From assembly GCA_050248955.1 (NCBI GenBank), contig JBFWRK010000001.1:496001-560000 (forward strand): 64,000 nt of DNA. The letters are read 5' to 3'. This document shows, piece by piece, positions 51,534 through 60,487 of the stretch (positions are counted from its first letter, which is position 1; each line of letters begins with the position of its first letter). Position numbers and translations under genes: made by a program. The notes beneath the pieces are model-generated. The model was not told where the DNA came from. It saw nothing but the letters and a program-made list of their open reading frames with translations, and did not search any database. This stretch comes from JBFWRK01 sp050248955 (GTDB taxonomy: Bacteria; Actinomycetota; Acidimicrobiia; Acidimicrobiales; Ilumatobacteraceae).

Positions 51534-52001
51534 ATGGCCAGCCGTCGCTCCGAGATCTCCATGTCCCCCGCCGAGATCGAGGCGTTCCTCGACGACCAGC
51601 GGATCCTCAACGTCGCCACGATCGGTGTGAGCGGTCATCCGCACCTCGTGGCGATGTGGTTCGCCGTGCGCGACGGCAAGATCGTCTTCTGGACGTTCCG
51701 CAAGAGCCAGAAAATCATGAACCTGCGCCGCGACCCGAAGATGACCGGGCTCGTCGAGTCGGGCGACACGTACAACGAGCTGCGCGGCGTCGAGCTCGTC
51801 GGCGAGGGTCGGCTCGTCGAGGGCTACGACGAGATCCTCGAGATCGGCAAGCAGGTCGGCGTGCGCTACAACGGCGAGGGTGTGCTCAGCGATGCCGCGC
51901 TGCCCCACCTCGAAGCGCAGGCGAAGAAGCGGATCGGCGTGGTGTTCGAGGTCGAGCGAACGGTCAGCTGGGACCACACCAAGCTCGGCGGCTCGTACTG
52001 A
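51534..52001 (+). CDS. PPOX-class F420-dependent oxidoreductase-like protein
   Basis: Split-barrel flavin/F420-binding protein of 155 residues (pyridoxamine 5'-phosphate oxidase fold). Features: FLDDQRILNVATIGVSGHPHLVAMWF, noted here as the first two strands, KIVFWTFRKSQKIMNLRRDP and ELVGEGRLVEGYDE. Length and motifs fit F420-dependent members that use reduced F420 on small substrates. TAGCGT at 51522-51527, 6 nt before the ATG, gives a leaderless start. The hydrolase gene follows 17 nt after the stop. Confidence 0.8.
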   Translation: MASRRSEISMSPAEIEAFLDDQRILNVATIGVSGHPHLVAMWFAVRDGKIVFWTFRKSQKIMNLRRDPKMTGLVESGDTYNELRGVELVGEGRLVEGYDEILEIGKQVGVRYNGEGVLSDAALPHLEAQAKKRIGVVFEVERTVSWDHTKLGGSY

Positions 52002-52018
52002 CCCGGTGCACCGGCAGC

Positions 52019-52945
52019 GTGTCGACGATCCCGATCCATCCTGACGCGCCGCGGTGGTTCCGGCGGGCGCTGGAGGTGCCGTTCACCGACGGCGAGGTCG
52101 TCGTCGGGGGAGCATCGATCCACTACGTCGCTTGGGGTGAAGCAGGGCGCCGCGGGCTCGTGTTCGTGCACGGCGGTGGGGCGCAGGCGCACTGGTGGAC
52201 GCATGTGGCCGCCCGGTTCGCCGATGAGTTCCGAGTGCTCGCGATCGACCTGTCGGGTCACGGCGACAGCGAGCACCGGCCCCGGTACGAGCTCGCGCAG
52301 TGGACCGACGAGGTGCTCGCGGTGGCCGAGGCCGGTGGCGTCGTGGGCCGCCCGGTCGTGATCGGCCACAGCATGGGTGGCTTCGTCACCATCGCGACCG
52401 CGGCGCTGCACCCGGACCGGCTCGACGGCGTGATCATCTGCGACTCCCCGGTGACGGAGCCCGACGCCGAGGTGCGCTCGTACCAGACGAAGGACGCGTT
52501 CGGGCGGCCGCGCACCTACGCCACGATCGACGACGCGCTCCGCCGCTTCCGCACGGTGCCAGTGCAGCGCAACAACCTCGACTACGTGATCGACCACGTC
52601 GCGCGGCGGTCCCTCCGCGCGGTCGACGGCGGTTGGCAGTGGAAGTTCGACCGCGCCGTCTTCGAGTCGTTCGGTGACAGCATGCGCGGGATCGCGAAGC
52701 CCTACCTGCCGCGCGTCAGGTGTCGCTATGCGCTCCTGCGCTCGCAGTACGGGCTCATCACGCCGGGCATCCGGGCGGAGATGTACGAGGCGCTCGGACG
52801 GGTCGCGCCGGTGATCGAGCTCCCTGAGGCCGGCCATCACCCGATGCTCGATCAACCGCTGGTGCTCCTGACCGCGATCCGTGCGTTGGTCGGCGACTGG
52901 GACCACTCGCATCCGCTCCGACTGGATGATCGCGGCGGGGCCTGA
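52019..52945 (+). CDS. Alpha/beta-fold hydrolase
   Basis: Serine hydrolase of 308 residues. The oxyanion motif is FVHGGGAQAHWW, the nucleophile elbow GHSMGG, and the probable acid/base region GLITPG and PEAGHHPMLDQP carries the His. DLSGHGDSEHR is typical of epoxide-hydrolase/haloalkane-dehalogenase relatives. The GTG at 52019 fits the fold; the longer frame upstream overlaps the PPOX gene. Substrate unknown. It is probably co-transcribed with the PPOX gene. Confidence 0.82.
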   Translation: MSTIPIHPDAPRWFRRALEVPFTDGEVVVGGASIHYVAWGEAGRRGLVFVHGGGAQAHWWTHVAARFADEFRVLAIDLSGHGDSEHRPRYELAQWTDEVLAVAEAGGVVGRPVVIGHSMGGFVTIATAALHPDRLDGVIICDSPVTEPDAEVRSYQTKDAFGRPRTYATIDDALRRFRTVPVQRNNLDYVIDHVARRSLRAVDGGWQWKFDRAVFESFGDSMRGIAKPYLPRVRCRYALLRSQYGLITPGIRAEMYEALGRVAPVIELPEAGHHPMLDQPLVLLTAIRALVGDWDHSHPLRLDDRGGA

Positions 52946-52982
52946 CAGCGGCGCGGTGCGCGTCCACGCCCTGCCAACGAGG

Positions 52983-53291
52983 TCAGCGGCCGAGCAGGAC
53001 CGCGCGCACCTCGGCCGCGCCTTCGCGCAGTGGCGCCAGCGCTCGATACTCGGGCGAGTCCCAGAAGGCATGCGCGGATGCGGCGTCGGGGAACTCGATC
53101 AGGTGCCATCTCGTCGGCTCGGTGGGTGCCGGACCTTCGAGCGCCTCACCGGTCACCGCCCGCGCCAGGTAGCGCCCGCCGAAGCGCTCGATGAGCGCAG
53201 GCACGGCCGCCCGGTACTGCTCGTAACGCTCGACCGCATCGGGCGCGGCACCGGGGACGATGCGGACCTCGAAGACGGCATGGACGCTCAT
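52983..53291 (-). CDS. DUF1330 (dimeric alpha-beta barrel) protein
   Basis: A 102-residue ferredoxin-like-fold protein with the DUF1330 pattern: YEQYRAAVPALIERFGGRYLAR, RWHLIEFPDAASAHAFWDSPEY and a C-terminal strand. The family has no agreed reaction; relatives are small monooxygenases or dehalogenase accessories. Start codon ATG at 53291, directly behind the CocE-like gene (2 nt between), so the two are an operon. Confidence 0.8.
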   Translation of the reverse strand: MSVHAVFEVRIVPGAAPDAVERYEQYRAAVPALIERFGGRYLARAVTGEALEGPAPTEPTRWHLIEFPDAASAHAFWDSPEYRALAPLREGAAEVRAVLLGR

Positions 53292-53293
53292 CG

Positions 53294-55573
53294 TCAGCTC
53301 CCCGTGTACGGCCGGCAGGGCTGGCCGCGCAACGATCCGCACGCCGGCACTTCGGCGGGCACGGTCACGCCGTCGACGACGGACAGCACGAGGCGCGACC
53401 GGTGCTCCGCGTCGTGGGCGATCCCCACGGTCTCGCCGTCGGCGATCGTCTCGAACGCCCACACGGGACGATTGCCGCCGGGCGCGTCGACCGTGATCCG
53501 CACCCGGGATCCGGCGCGGAACGCGTGCGCGACCGGGAAGAGCTCGACGCGCACCGCCGAGTACTCGTCGGTGGGGAGTGGCTCCGCGTCGGCCTCCGTG
53601 TGCGTGTGCACCGGCTGCAGCTCGGTGGCGTCGGGGGCGAGCGCCCGCTGACTGGCCCGCAGCCAGCCGCTCTGGACGTAGACCTCGTTGTCGTCGGGGC
53701 GGACCTCGCTCAGCGTGACCTCGATGTCGGTGTCCTCGGCCGTGGCGTTGACCCAGAGGTCGACCGACCCGGGGCCGATGACGACGGTGTCCGCATCGAG
53801 CGGCGCGCTGATCCAGGACGCCGCGGTGCGCGCCGGGTTCGGCTCCCAGTCGTAGGTCGGTGCCGCAGCCCACACCCCGCTCGACGAGCCCTCGTAGAAG
53901 GTGTCGGGAACAGCGTCGGGATCGGCGATGTACGACGTGGCGGGCTGTGCGACGGCTGGGGTGTCGTCCGGCTCGTCACCGAGCACGCCGCCCGGACCGA
54001 GGTACCACGGCTCGGCGCGCGCACCCGGAATCGGCCAGGCGTCGAAGCTCGCTTCGAACCGGGGGAGCGGCGCACCCACCGGCTGACCCGCAGCGGCGCC
54101 CTCCTCGAAGAGGATCCGGATCGGTGGATCGGACTCGAACAGTGCGAGCGCGTCGTCGTACGACAGTCCCTCGAAGCGGTCGTCGGTCGGCATGCTGAGC
54201 CCGTCGATGCCGGTGACCGACCCGGAGAGGAGCGGCGCAACGGCTGACGCGAGCGCGAGCGATGGTGTCCGCCGCGCGACGTAGAGGTCGAGGAACTCGA
54301 CGTAGCGCGGGAAGATCGCCAGGCTCAACGACTCGGTGTGCGTGCCGTTGACCATCGTGGCGTAGACGTGCGGCGACGACGTGAACTCGTCGATCATCGC
54401 CGGGAAGTGACCACCCGTCTGCTCGTCCTGCCATGCGCCGGCGAGGAACACCGGCACCTCGATGTCGTCGACGAAGGTCGCCGGTGCGATCGCATCCCCG
54501 ATCGCCGGGTCGTAGAACGCGTTGTCCCGGATCATGCCGATGAGGTCCTGGTTCTGGCCGCGCAGCTCCTGGTTGTCGCGGCACACCTCGTCGCCACTGT
54601 CCGCCTGATCCTGCGACCACGCCTGCCCGAACGGCTCCGATTCGCGCTGGCGCTCCTCGGTCCACGCGACGGCGAAGCCCGTGTTGAGGATGCCGCCCGG
54701 GTAGAGCGTGCCGCGGTAGCTGTCGTCGAGGACCGACAACGGCGTGATCGCCGCGAGGTGCGGCGGCTGCGTGCGGGCGACGAACAGCTGGCTGATGCCG
54801 GGATACGAGATGCCCACCATGCCGACCGTGCCGTGCTCGACCCACGGCTGGGCGGCGATCGTCTCGATCACGTCGTAGCCATCGAGGCCCTGGATCGGCT
54901 CGAAGAAGCCGTAGGACCCACCCGAGCAACCGGAGCCGCGGATGTTGACCCCGACGTAGGCGTACCCGAGCGTCGTGTACAGCTGGGCGAAGGTCGTGTC
55001 GTCGGGGTTGCTCGGCGAGTAGCCGGAGTACTCGACGACGGTCGGGTACGGGCCGCCCTCGACGGGGCCGGGAAGGGTCACGTTGGCCGAGAGCGTGGTG
55101 CCGTCGCGGGTCTCGATGTACCCGAAGCCCGGCTCGATGGTCTGGTCGTCGTAGAGCGACTGGTCCGGGACGTCGCCGAGCGCCATCACCTCGACCTGGT
55201 CCGTCTGCTGTGGTGGCTCCGCATCCGCCGACATCACCGAGTACTCGCCGGCCGGGATCGCGCGGAAGAGGTGCGCGCCGTCCTGGTCGGCCACGGCCGA
55301 AGCGACGATCGCCCCGGCCGCGTCGAGCAGGTCGAGGGCTGTGCCTGGCTCCGCGTCGAGCACGTACAGCTGCTCGACGCTCGGGCGTAGCGAGAAGTCC
55401 GCCGGCTCGGCCCCGACGGTCGTCGTGGTGGCGGGCACGGTCGTCGCGGTCGTCGTCTCGACGGTCGCTGCATTCGTCGTCGGCGCCGTGGTGCCGTCCC
55501 CGGGCGAGCATGCCGCGACAACGGCCGAGGCGAGGGTGAGCGCGAGCGCAGTGACACGTCGGTTGTGCATCAT
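53294..55573 (-). CDS. CocE/NonD-family hydrolase lipoprotein
   Basis: Secreted X-Pro dipeptidyl-peptidase-like (S15) hydrolase of 759 residues. A lipoprotein signal ends at Cys22 (SAVVAAC), then a Thr-rich linker and an N-terminal beta domain. The alpha/beta-hydrolase core has the nucleophile elbow GMVGISYPG, DDIEVPVFLAGAWQDEQ near the acid, and MVNGTHTES near the His. The C-terminal jelly-roll ends SRVRITVDAPGGNRPVW. Two Cys near the C terminus may pair. Natural substrate unknown: ester or peptide. It is divergent from the DppA-like gene. Confidence 0.87.
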   Translation of the reverse strand: MMHNRRVTALALTLASAVVAACSPGDGTTAPTTNAATVETTTATTVPATTTTVGAEPADFSLRPSVEQLYVLDAEPGTALDLLDAAGAIVASAVADQDGAHLFRAIPAGEYSVMSADAEPPQQTDQVEVMALGDVPDQSLYDDQTIEPGFGYIETRDGTTLSANVTLPGPVEGGPYPTVVEYSGYSPSNPDDTTFAQLYTTLGYAYVGVNIRGSGCSGGSYGFFEPIQGLDGYDVIETIAAQPWVEHGTVGMVGISYPGISQLFVARTQPPHLAAITPLSVLDDSYRGTLYPGGILNTGFAVAWTEERQRESEPFGQAWSQDQADSGDEVCRDNQELRGQNQDLIGMIRDNAFYDPAIGDAIAPATFVDDIEVPVFLAGAWQDEQTGGHFPAMIDEFTSSPHVYATMVNGTHTESLSLAIFPRYVEFLDLYVARRTPSLALASAVAPLLSGSVTGIDGLSMPTDDRFEGLSYDDALALFESDPPIRILFEEGAAAGQPVGAPLPRFEASFDAWPIPGARAEPWYLGPGGVLGDEPDDTPAVAQPATSYIADPDAVPDTFYEGSSSGVWAAAPTYDWEPNPARTAASWISAPLDADTVVIGPGSVDLWVNATAEDTDIEVTLSEVRPDDNEVYVQSGWLRASQRALAPDATELQPVHTHTEADAEPLPTDEYSAVRVELFPVAHAFRAGSRVRITVDAPGGNRPVWAFETIADGETVGIAHDAEHRSRLVLSVVDGVTVPAEVPACGSLRGQPCRPYTGS

Positions 55574-55605
55574 CGTGATGGTGCCACGTCTGCGACACTC
55601 ACGCC

Positions 55606-56463
55606 GTGCGTGTGTTCATCTCCGTCGACATGGAGGGCGTCAGCGGTGTCACGAGGTGGGAGGACGTCGTCACTCGCGGGCAGGACTACCAGCGTGCCCG
55701 ATCGTGGATGACGGCGGACGTCAACGCCGCGGTCGCGGGTGCCCGCCGGGCAGGTGCGATCGAGTTCGTGGTCGAAGAGAACCACGGCGTCGAGATGTTG
55801 TGCAACCTGCTCCTCGACGAGATCGACCCGCACGTCGATGTCGTCCGCGGCCTGCCGCGCGGCGGTGCGACGACGATGGCCGCGCTCGACGACTCCTTCG
55901 ACGCGGTCTTCCTCGTCGGTCACCACGCTGCGGCGGGCGACTACCCGGGGATCTGCGCGCACACGATCTCGTACGGCTCCTACAAGACGGTCAAGTGCAA
56001 CGGCTCCCTCATCAGCGAGGGTGAGATCTTCGCCACCGTGGCGGCGGCGTTCGGTGTACCGACGGTGCTGATCTCGAGCGACCAGGTCGCCTGCGCCCGC
56101 CTCGGCCGCTTCGTCCCCGGCATCGAGGAGGCGATCGTGAAGCACGCGCTCTCGCACACCGCAGGCACCATCATCCCGCCCGCTCGCGCGCGGCGGATCA
56201 TCGCCGAGGCGGCCGAGCGGGCGCTGCAGCGGCTGGACGAGATCGCGCTGCCCGAGCTCCCGCCGCCCTACGAGTTCGAGATCGAGCTGCGCGAGCCGTT
56301 GAGCGCCGCCGCGCTCGCCGCCTACCGCGATCGCTTCCCCGAGTTCACGATCGTCGGCGACCGCACCGTCACGTGGACCGCGACGGACATGCACCTCTGC
56401 TTCCGGCGGGCGGCGATCACGTCCTACCTCGCGAGCGAACCCGACTCGGTGCACCGGTACTGA
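55606..56463 (+). CDS. M55-family D-aminopeptidase (DppA-like)
   Basis: Zinc D-aminopeptidase of 285 residues. SVDMEGVSGV carries the metal-binding Asp-x-Glu, EENHGVEML the His, and VGHHAAAGD further ligands; TISYGSYKTVKCNG is the core of the family. These enzymes trim D-amino acid peptides, for instance from peptidoglycan. The usual Asp in the second motif is Glu (EENHG), a conservative change. GTG start with GACACT 6 nt upstream. Divergent from the CocE-like lipoprotein. Confidence 0.85.
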   Translation: MRVFISVDMEGVSGVTRWEDVVTRGQDYQRARSWMTADVNAAVAGARRAGAIEFVVEENHGVEMLCNLLLDEIDPHVDVVRGLPRGGATTMAALDDSFDAVFLVGHHAAAGDYPGICAHTISYGSYKTVKCNGSLISEGEIFATVAAAFGVPTVLISSDQVACARLGRFVPGIEEAIVKHALSHTAGTIIPPARARRIIAEAAERALQRLDEIALPELPPPYEFEIELREPLSAAALAAYRDRFPEFTIVGDRTVTWTATDMHLCFRRAAITSYLASEPDSVHRY

Positions 56464-56501
56464 GCAACCAGCGCGGGCACGGTGCCGCCAGCCCCTCGGT
56501 C

Positions 56502-56539
56502 TTGACAACCAACCTGTCATTGTGACAGTTTGACTGTCA
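56502..56539 (+). promoter_or_regulatory. MarR promoter and tandem palindromic operator
   Basis: TTGACA (56502-56507 region, -35-like) is followed by three alternating half-sites: CTGTCA (56514-56519), TGACAG (56523-56528) and CTGTCA (56534-56539). They make two perfect palindromes sharing the middle half-site. GACAGT as a weak -10 would lie under the operator, 9 nt before the ATG. Confidence 0.65.
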
Positions 56540-56976
56540 TGCGTTCGACGTTGCTCCGACTGATGGACGAGGTCCGCCTGCTGAACCATCGGCTCGTGCG
56601 GACGGCCGAAGAGCTCCACGCCGACACCGGCGTCTCCGTCCCCGGGCGGGCGGTGCTCGAGTTCCTGCGCCGCACCGGCCCAACGTCGGTTCCCGACATC
56701 GCCCGCGCTCGGTACGTGACCAGACAGCACATCCAGGGGATCGTCGACTCGCTGACGGATGCCGGTCTGGTCGAGCGAGCAACGAACCCCGCGCATCGTC
56801 GTTCCCAGCTCATCGCGCTCACGGAATCGGGCGCGGCGACCATCGACTCGATGCACCAGCGCGAGCGCCGGCTGCTCGATCAGCGCATGACCGGCATCGA
56901 TGACCACGACGTCGTGGCGGCGACCGCCGTGCTGGTCGCCGTTCGCGCCGCGCTCGACGAGGAGAGTGTTCGATGA
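56539..56976 (+). CDS. MarR-family transcriptional regulator
   Basis: Winged-helix dimeric regulator of 145 residues: RAVLEFLRRTGPTSVPDIARARYV, DNA-recognition helix TRQHIQGIVDSLTDAGLV, and wing NPAHRRSQLIALTESG, with helical dimerisation ends. The start codon itself overlaps the last operator half-site, so autorepression is likely. The stop overlaps the methyltransferase start (ATGA). Inducer unknown. Confidence 0.87.
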   Translation: MRSTLLRLMDEVRLLNHRLVRTAEELHADTGVSVPGRAVLEFLRRTGPTSVPDIARARYVTRQHIQGIVDSLTDAGLVERATNPAHRRSQLIALTESGAATIDSMHQRERRLLDQRMTGIDDHDVVAATAVLVAVRAALDEESVR

Positions 56977-57587
56977 GCCTCAAGGCCACGCTGTTCGATC
57001 AGTTCCGACTGCCCCGCGGCCCGCTCGGCGTGCTCGCCGGACGGATCATGTCGAAGCGGTCGTCGAACCAGGAGCGCAGCGCCTGGACGGTCGGCCTGCT
57101 CGATGTGCAGCCGGATGATCGTGTGCTCGAGCTCGGTTACGGGCCAGGACTCGGACTCGAGGCAGCCCTTCGCCAGATCACGACCGGTCGGCTCGTCGGG
57201 CTCGACCACTCCGAGACGATGCGGAAGATGGCAGCTCGTCGGCTCCGGGCGCTCGATGGTGGCATCGAACCCGATCTCCGTGTCGGCGATGCCGCGGCGC
57301 TCCCCGACGACCTCGGCACGTTCGACAAGGTCTTCTCGTGCAACGTGTGGCTCTTCTGGAAGGACCCGGTCTCGGTGTTCGTGCGGCTCCGCGAACACAT
57401 GGCACCGGGAGGCACCATCGCGGTGACCCATCTCCCTCGTCACGGCGGCGCCACCCGTGCGACGTCGATGGAAGCCGCGGCCAGGATCACCGGACAACTC
57501 GCCCAGGCCGGCTTCCGTCAGATCCGCCAGGAGATCCTGGAGCTGGACCCGGTTCCCGCGGTCTGCGTGCTGGCGACCAACTCCTGA
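56973..57587 (+). CDS. SAM-dependent methyltransferase (class I)
   Basis: Rossmann-fold methyltransferase of 204 residues: motif I VLELGYGPGLGLEAAL (normally GxGxG), GLDHSETM as motif II, LPDDLGTFDKVFSCNVWLF as motif IV region, and HMAPGGTIAVTHLPR as post-motif. The N terminus has an amphipathic FDQFRLPRGPLGVLAGRIM stretch as in ubiquinone/menaquinone-type or phospholipid methylases. Translationally coupled to the MarR gene, so it is probably MarR-controlled. Substrate unknown. Confidence 0.85.
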   Translation: MSLKATLFDQFRLPRGPLGVLAGRIMSKRSSNQERSAWTVGLLDVQPDDRVLELGYGPGLGLEAALRQITTGRLVGLDHSETMRKMAARRLRALDGGIEPDLRVGDAAALPDDLGTFDKVFSCNVWLFWKDPVSVFVRLREHMAPGGTIAVTHLPRHGGATRATSMEAAARITGQLAQAGFRQIRQEILELDPVPAVCVLATNS

Positions 57588-58049
57588 GCCGAGGTTCGGC
57601 AGCCAACGCACTCGCCGTTCGGTGGCGGTGATGGCTGTCGGCAGGTTACGCGAGCGTCCTTCAACGGCACCTAGGCAACGGTCGATTGGACGGTTTGACC
57701 GAGCGGTATGGGATGCTCGTTGCGCTCGCGCTCAACGGCTACCGCGCGGGTGCTTGCGCACCGATGATTCGTCGTATCGGGAGCCAGACCGGCCCTTCGC
57801 CCGTGTGGCGCCAACAGAGCTGTGGGCGGCGCGTCAAGCTGGCTGACGGTCAATGAACGGGAATGGGGTCAGTCACCCGGCAGGTGCCATCGAACCAACC
57901 CATACCTCTTTAGTCGCGGCCGCATTCTGTCGGACCTCGCCGCGGCGCGGGCGTGGCAGCAGGAAGGTGCGGCTCGGCCTGCCGACTCGACACGCCGGCG
58001 CAAGATCGACGGGAACGGCACGACCCTGAGCTGCACTACGGTCTTCCTC
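57588..58049. other. Intergenic region, start of the accessory segment
   Basis: About 460 bases without a supported gene. Composition drops below the flanking genes. A small GCCGA/TCGGC hairpin follows the methyltransferase stop. The open frame across 57822-58049 lacks coding character and joins the gene starting at 58050. Confidence 0.4.
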
Positions 58050-58778
58050 ATGGAGATCTCCTTCACCGACTTGGCCACCGCTTTCAAAACGATCACGGAC
58101 ACATTGCCCCACCCGACCGACGAAGCGATACTCGTCGACGTTGAGGTCGCGAACCTTCACGTGAATCCCCTCACGCACCGCTGGACACGCACCATGGTCG
58201 GGAGCGACTGGAGCCCCGGCGGCATGGGCACGGAGAACGTCAATACCCTCAAGGCGCCCTTGGCAAGCGATCAGCTCCTCAAGAAGGGCAACATCGACGG
58301 CAGCACGTTTGCAATCGACCACAGAATCGAATCCGACATCCTTCAACTGCTCATCTGCTACCAAATCGGCGACGATCCTAATGCGGGATTCGTAGTCGGA
58401 TGCTCAGTCAAGTTCAACACCAGATCAGCTTCAAAGTTCGTTCTCCTGTGCGATCCACAGCTGCACCTCATCGAGGAACCAGGCTCAGCCAACAGCATCT
58501 CCGAGGGCGACTACTGGATGCTGTTCAAGACGGTTCTCGGCTGGCCGGTGGCGCTCGCCGCCGTCCCGTCGAAGAGGGGTGGCAATGTCCCGGCGGGTAC
58601 CTACACCCAGGGTGAAAGCGAGAGCGCCACGATCACACACGGGACTCCACTCGTTCGACAACACGCCGCCTGGAGGGTCGAGGCCTTCATGGCTCCCAAC
58701 GATGGCAACAACTACGAGCTCCGCGTCATCGTGAGTGACAAGGGACAATCGATCCCGGCGGACGTTATTCAGTCGTAG
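58050..58778 (+). CDS. Orphan protein, unknown function, lower GC
   Basis: A 242-residue protein with no recognised domain. It is mixed alpha/beta without signal peptide or membrane segment; visible features are a beta-rich middle (HRIESDILQLLICYQIGD, GFVVGCSVKFNTRSASKF) and a C-terminal strand set (WRVEAFMAPNDGNNYELRVI). The start at 58050 is set by TACGGT (58037-58042) exactly 7 nt upstream; a longer frame to 57822 is rejected. Codon use is richer in A/T third positions than neighbours, consistent with recent acquisition. Confidence 0.6.
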   Translation: MEISFTDLATAFKTITDTLPHPTDEAILVDVEVANLHVNPLTHRWTRTMVGSDWSPGGMGTENVNTLKAPLASDQLLKKGNIDGSTFAIDHRIESDILQLLICYQIGDDPNAGFVVGCSVKFNTRSASKFVLLCDPQLHLIEEPGSANSISEGDYWMLFKTVLGWPVALAAVPSKRGGNVPAGTYTQGESESATITHGTPLVRQHAAWRVEAFMAPNDGNNYELRVIVSDKGQSIPADVIQS

Positions 58779-59074
58779 GAAAGGACCGGGTCATCCGATC
58801 GGCTCCCCGAGATCGGCAACCAGTCGCGGCTGAGTGGGGTCTCGCCCGATCTGCACACGGGTCGACAGCGAGCCAATCCGTCCGATACCGCGAGTGCGTC
58901 GCCCGTGCCATGCCGCCCTCAACCGGCAAACCAGTGCACTCGAGATCCGGGCAGAGCCGCACATTACGGAGCGCCGTAACCCGAGCCCGCCGACGAGAGA
59001 CCACTCGGGAACAGCCCTTATGTCGGTGCCCCATACCACTCGGTCCGTCGGCGCCGACGAGCATCCCCGACCGC
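58779..59074. other. Intergenic/decayed sequence upstream of the integrase remnant
   Basis: About 300 bases; several overlapping frames but no consistent homology. It may hold eroded upstream parts of the integrase. Confidence 0.35.
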
Positions 59075-59299
59075 CGGGTACGGGCGATCGGAAAACGGGC
59101 TGGGCTCGGCCTCGTGCATCCGCACATGCTTCGGGCTGCGTTCATCATGGCCGCCCTCGACGCCGGGGTGCCGCTACGCGATGTGCAACTCGCCGCCCGC
59201 CACGCCGACCCGAGAACCACGACGATCTACGACCGGCGCCGCCAAGACTTCGACCGTCACGCCGCCTACGTCGTCGCCGCCTTCATCACCGGCGGCTGA
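59075..59299 (+). pseudogene. Tyrosine recombinase (integrase) C-terminal remnant
   Basis: The frame reads RVRAIGKRAGLG, HPHMLRAAFIMAALDAGVPL, RDVQLAARHADPRTTTIYDR, RRQDFDRHAAYVVAAF. This is the C-terminal catalytic end of a tyrosine recombinase: HxLR-type box (HPHMLR), the second His in ARHADPRTT and the nucleophile Tyr in IYDRR. The N-terminal DNA-binding and first catalytic Arg parts are missing, so it is a relic. It marks past mobile DNA. Confidence 0.75.
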
Positions 59300-59611
59300 C
59301 CACCCACCAACCTCGAGCACCGGCGCGACCACACAGGGCTGCCGGCCACCCAACGCCGTCAGCGCCCAGGCCCGCTCGCGTTCGTCCCAGCGCGACCGTC
59401 CGGCAGCTCGGGGATGCTCAGCACGCTCCGGCGGTGGCGCGTTCTGGGAGACCCTGACGGCTGCGGCACCGCGCCCAGCGCCGCGGTTCCATTGCTTTGA
59501 CCGATTTCCAGATGAGATTCGCCCAACCGATGGATTCGGGGGGTTGGGCCAGTCTGACAACGAGGAGACTTCGTGGCCGAGGCGGCCAGATTGGCAACGT
59601 GAGGAGGCGAC
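59300..59611. other. Intergenic region with direct repeat copy C
   Basis: About 310 bases without a gene. It holds one copy (59344-59404) of a repeat whose other copy is at 62735-62798. A strong GAGGAGG ribosome site at its end serves the hydrolase gene. Confidence 0.5.
59344..59404. repeat. About 61-bp repeat, copy C
   Basis: Aligns with 62735-62798 at roughly 80% identity by eye, in the same orientation (shared blocks GGCCAC, CAACGC, TTCGTCCCAG, GCGCGACCGTCCGGC). The two copies bracket a 3.4-kb segment. Confidence 0.6.
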
Positions 59612-60487
59612 ATGGCCGAGCGCATGATCCAGGCGAACGGCGTGGAGTTGTGCACGGAGGTGTTCGGAGAGTCGACCGATCCGCCGATTCTTCTCGTGAT
59701 GGGTCTCGGCGGCTCGATGCTGTGGTGGGAGGAGGGCTTCTGTCAGCAGCTCGCCGAGCGCGGGCGGTTCGTGATCCGCTATGACCACCGCGACACCGGC
59801 CGGTCGGTTACGTACGAACCGGGAAACCCCGGCTACAGCGGAACCGACCTGGTGGCCGATGCCGCCGGGGTGCTCGATGCCTACGGTCTCCCGGCTGCGC
59901 ACGTGGTCGGCGTCTCGGCTGGTGGCGCCTTCGCGCAACTCCTGGCCCTGGACTTCGCCGATCGCGTCCTTTCGCTGGTGCTCATCAGCAGCTCTCCCGC
60001 CACGCCGGGCGACCGGGGGCTCCCGCCGCCGACCGGAGAGTTCAGCCGGTTCGCGGCAGAGGCTGAGGTCGACTGGTCGAACCGCGACTCGGTCGTCGAA
60101 TACCTCGTCGGCTATTCGCGTCTCCTCGCCGGAGGTCAGCGGCCGCTTGATGAAGCGGCGCTACGCGACCTGGTCTGGCGCGACATCGAGCGCGCCGTCA
60201 ACGTCGCGTCATTGCAGAACCACGACGTTCTCGCGCACGACGACCGGTCCGATCCGGATCTCTCCACGATCACCGCGCCCACGCTGGTCATCCACGGCAC
60301 CGCCGACCCGATGTTCCCAGTCGCACACGGCGTGGCGCTCGCCGAAGAGATCCCCCACGCAACGCTGCTGGCGCTCGACCGAGCCGGCCACGGCGTCGAC
60401 CGAGCCGACTGGGACACAATCGTTCAAGCGATCGCCCATCACACCGCCCAAGCTGCTCGAGCCACCGCACCCCGGCCGACGCACTGA
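59612..60487 (+). CDS. Alpha/beta-fold hydrolase
   Basis: Serine hydrolase of 291 residues. RYDHRDTGRS and the nucleophile elbow VVGVSAGGAFAQLLAL are clear; the acid is in VIHGTADPMFPV and the His in DRAGHGVDR. Related proteins include lactonases and esterases, including enol-lactonase-like and Pip-like enzymes. GTGAGGAGGCGAC upstream of the ATG is one of the best ribosome sites in the window, unlike the leaderless style elsewhere, which fits acquisition. Substrate unknown. Confidence 0.85.
   Translation: MAERMIQANGVELCTEVFGESTDPPILLVMGLGGSMLWWEEGFCQQLAERGRFVIRYDHRDTGRSVTYEPGNPGYSGTDLVADAAGVLDAYGLPAAHVVGVSAGGAFAQLLALDFADRVLSLVLISSSPATPGDRGLPPPTGEFSRFAAEAEVDWSNRDSVVEYLVGYSRLLAGGQRPLDEAALRDLVWRDIERAVNVASLQNHDVLAHDDRSDPDLSTITAPTLVIHGTADPMFPVAHGVALAEEIPHATLLALDRAGHGVDRADWDTIVQAIAHHTAQAARATAPRPTH

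Noticed and set aside
57822..58049. Longer start for the orphan gene at 58050
   Set aside because: The added 76 residues have no coding character and the promoter at 58037 points to 58050.
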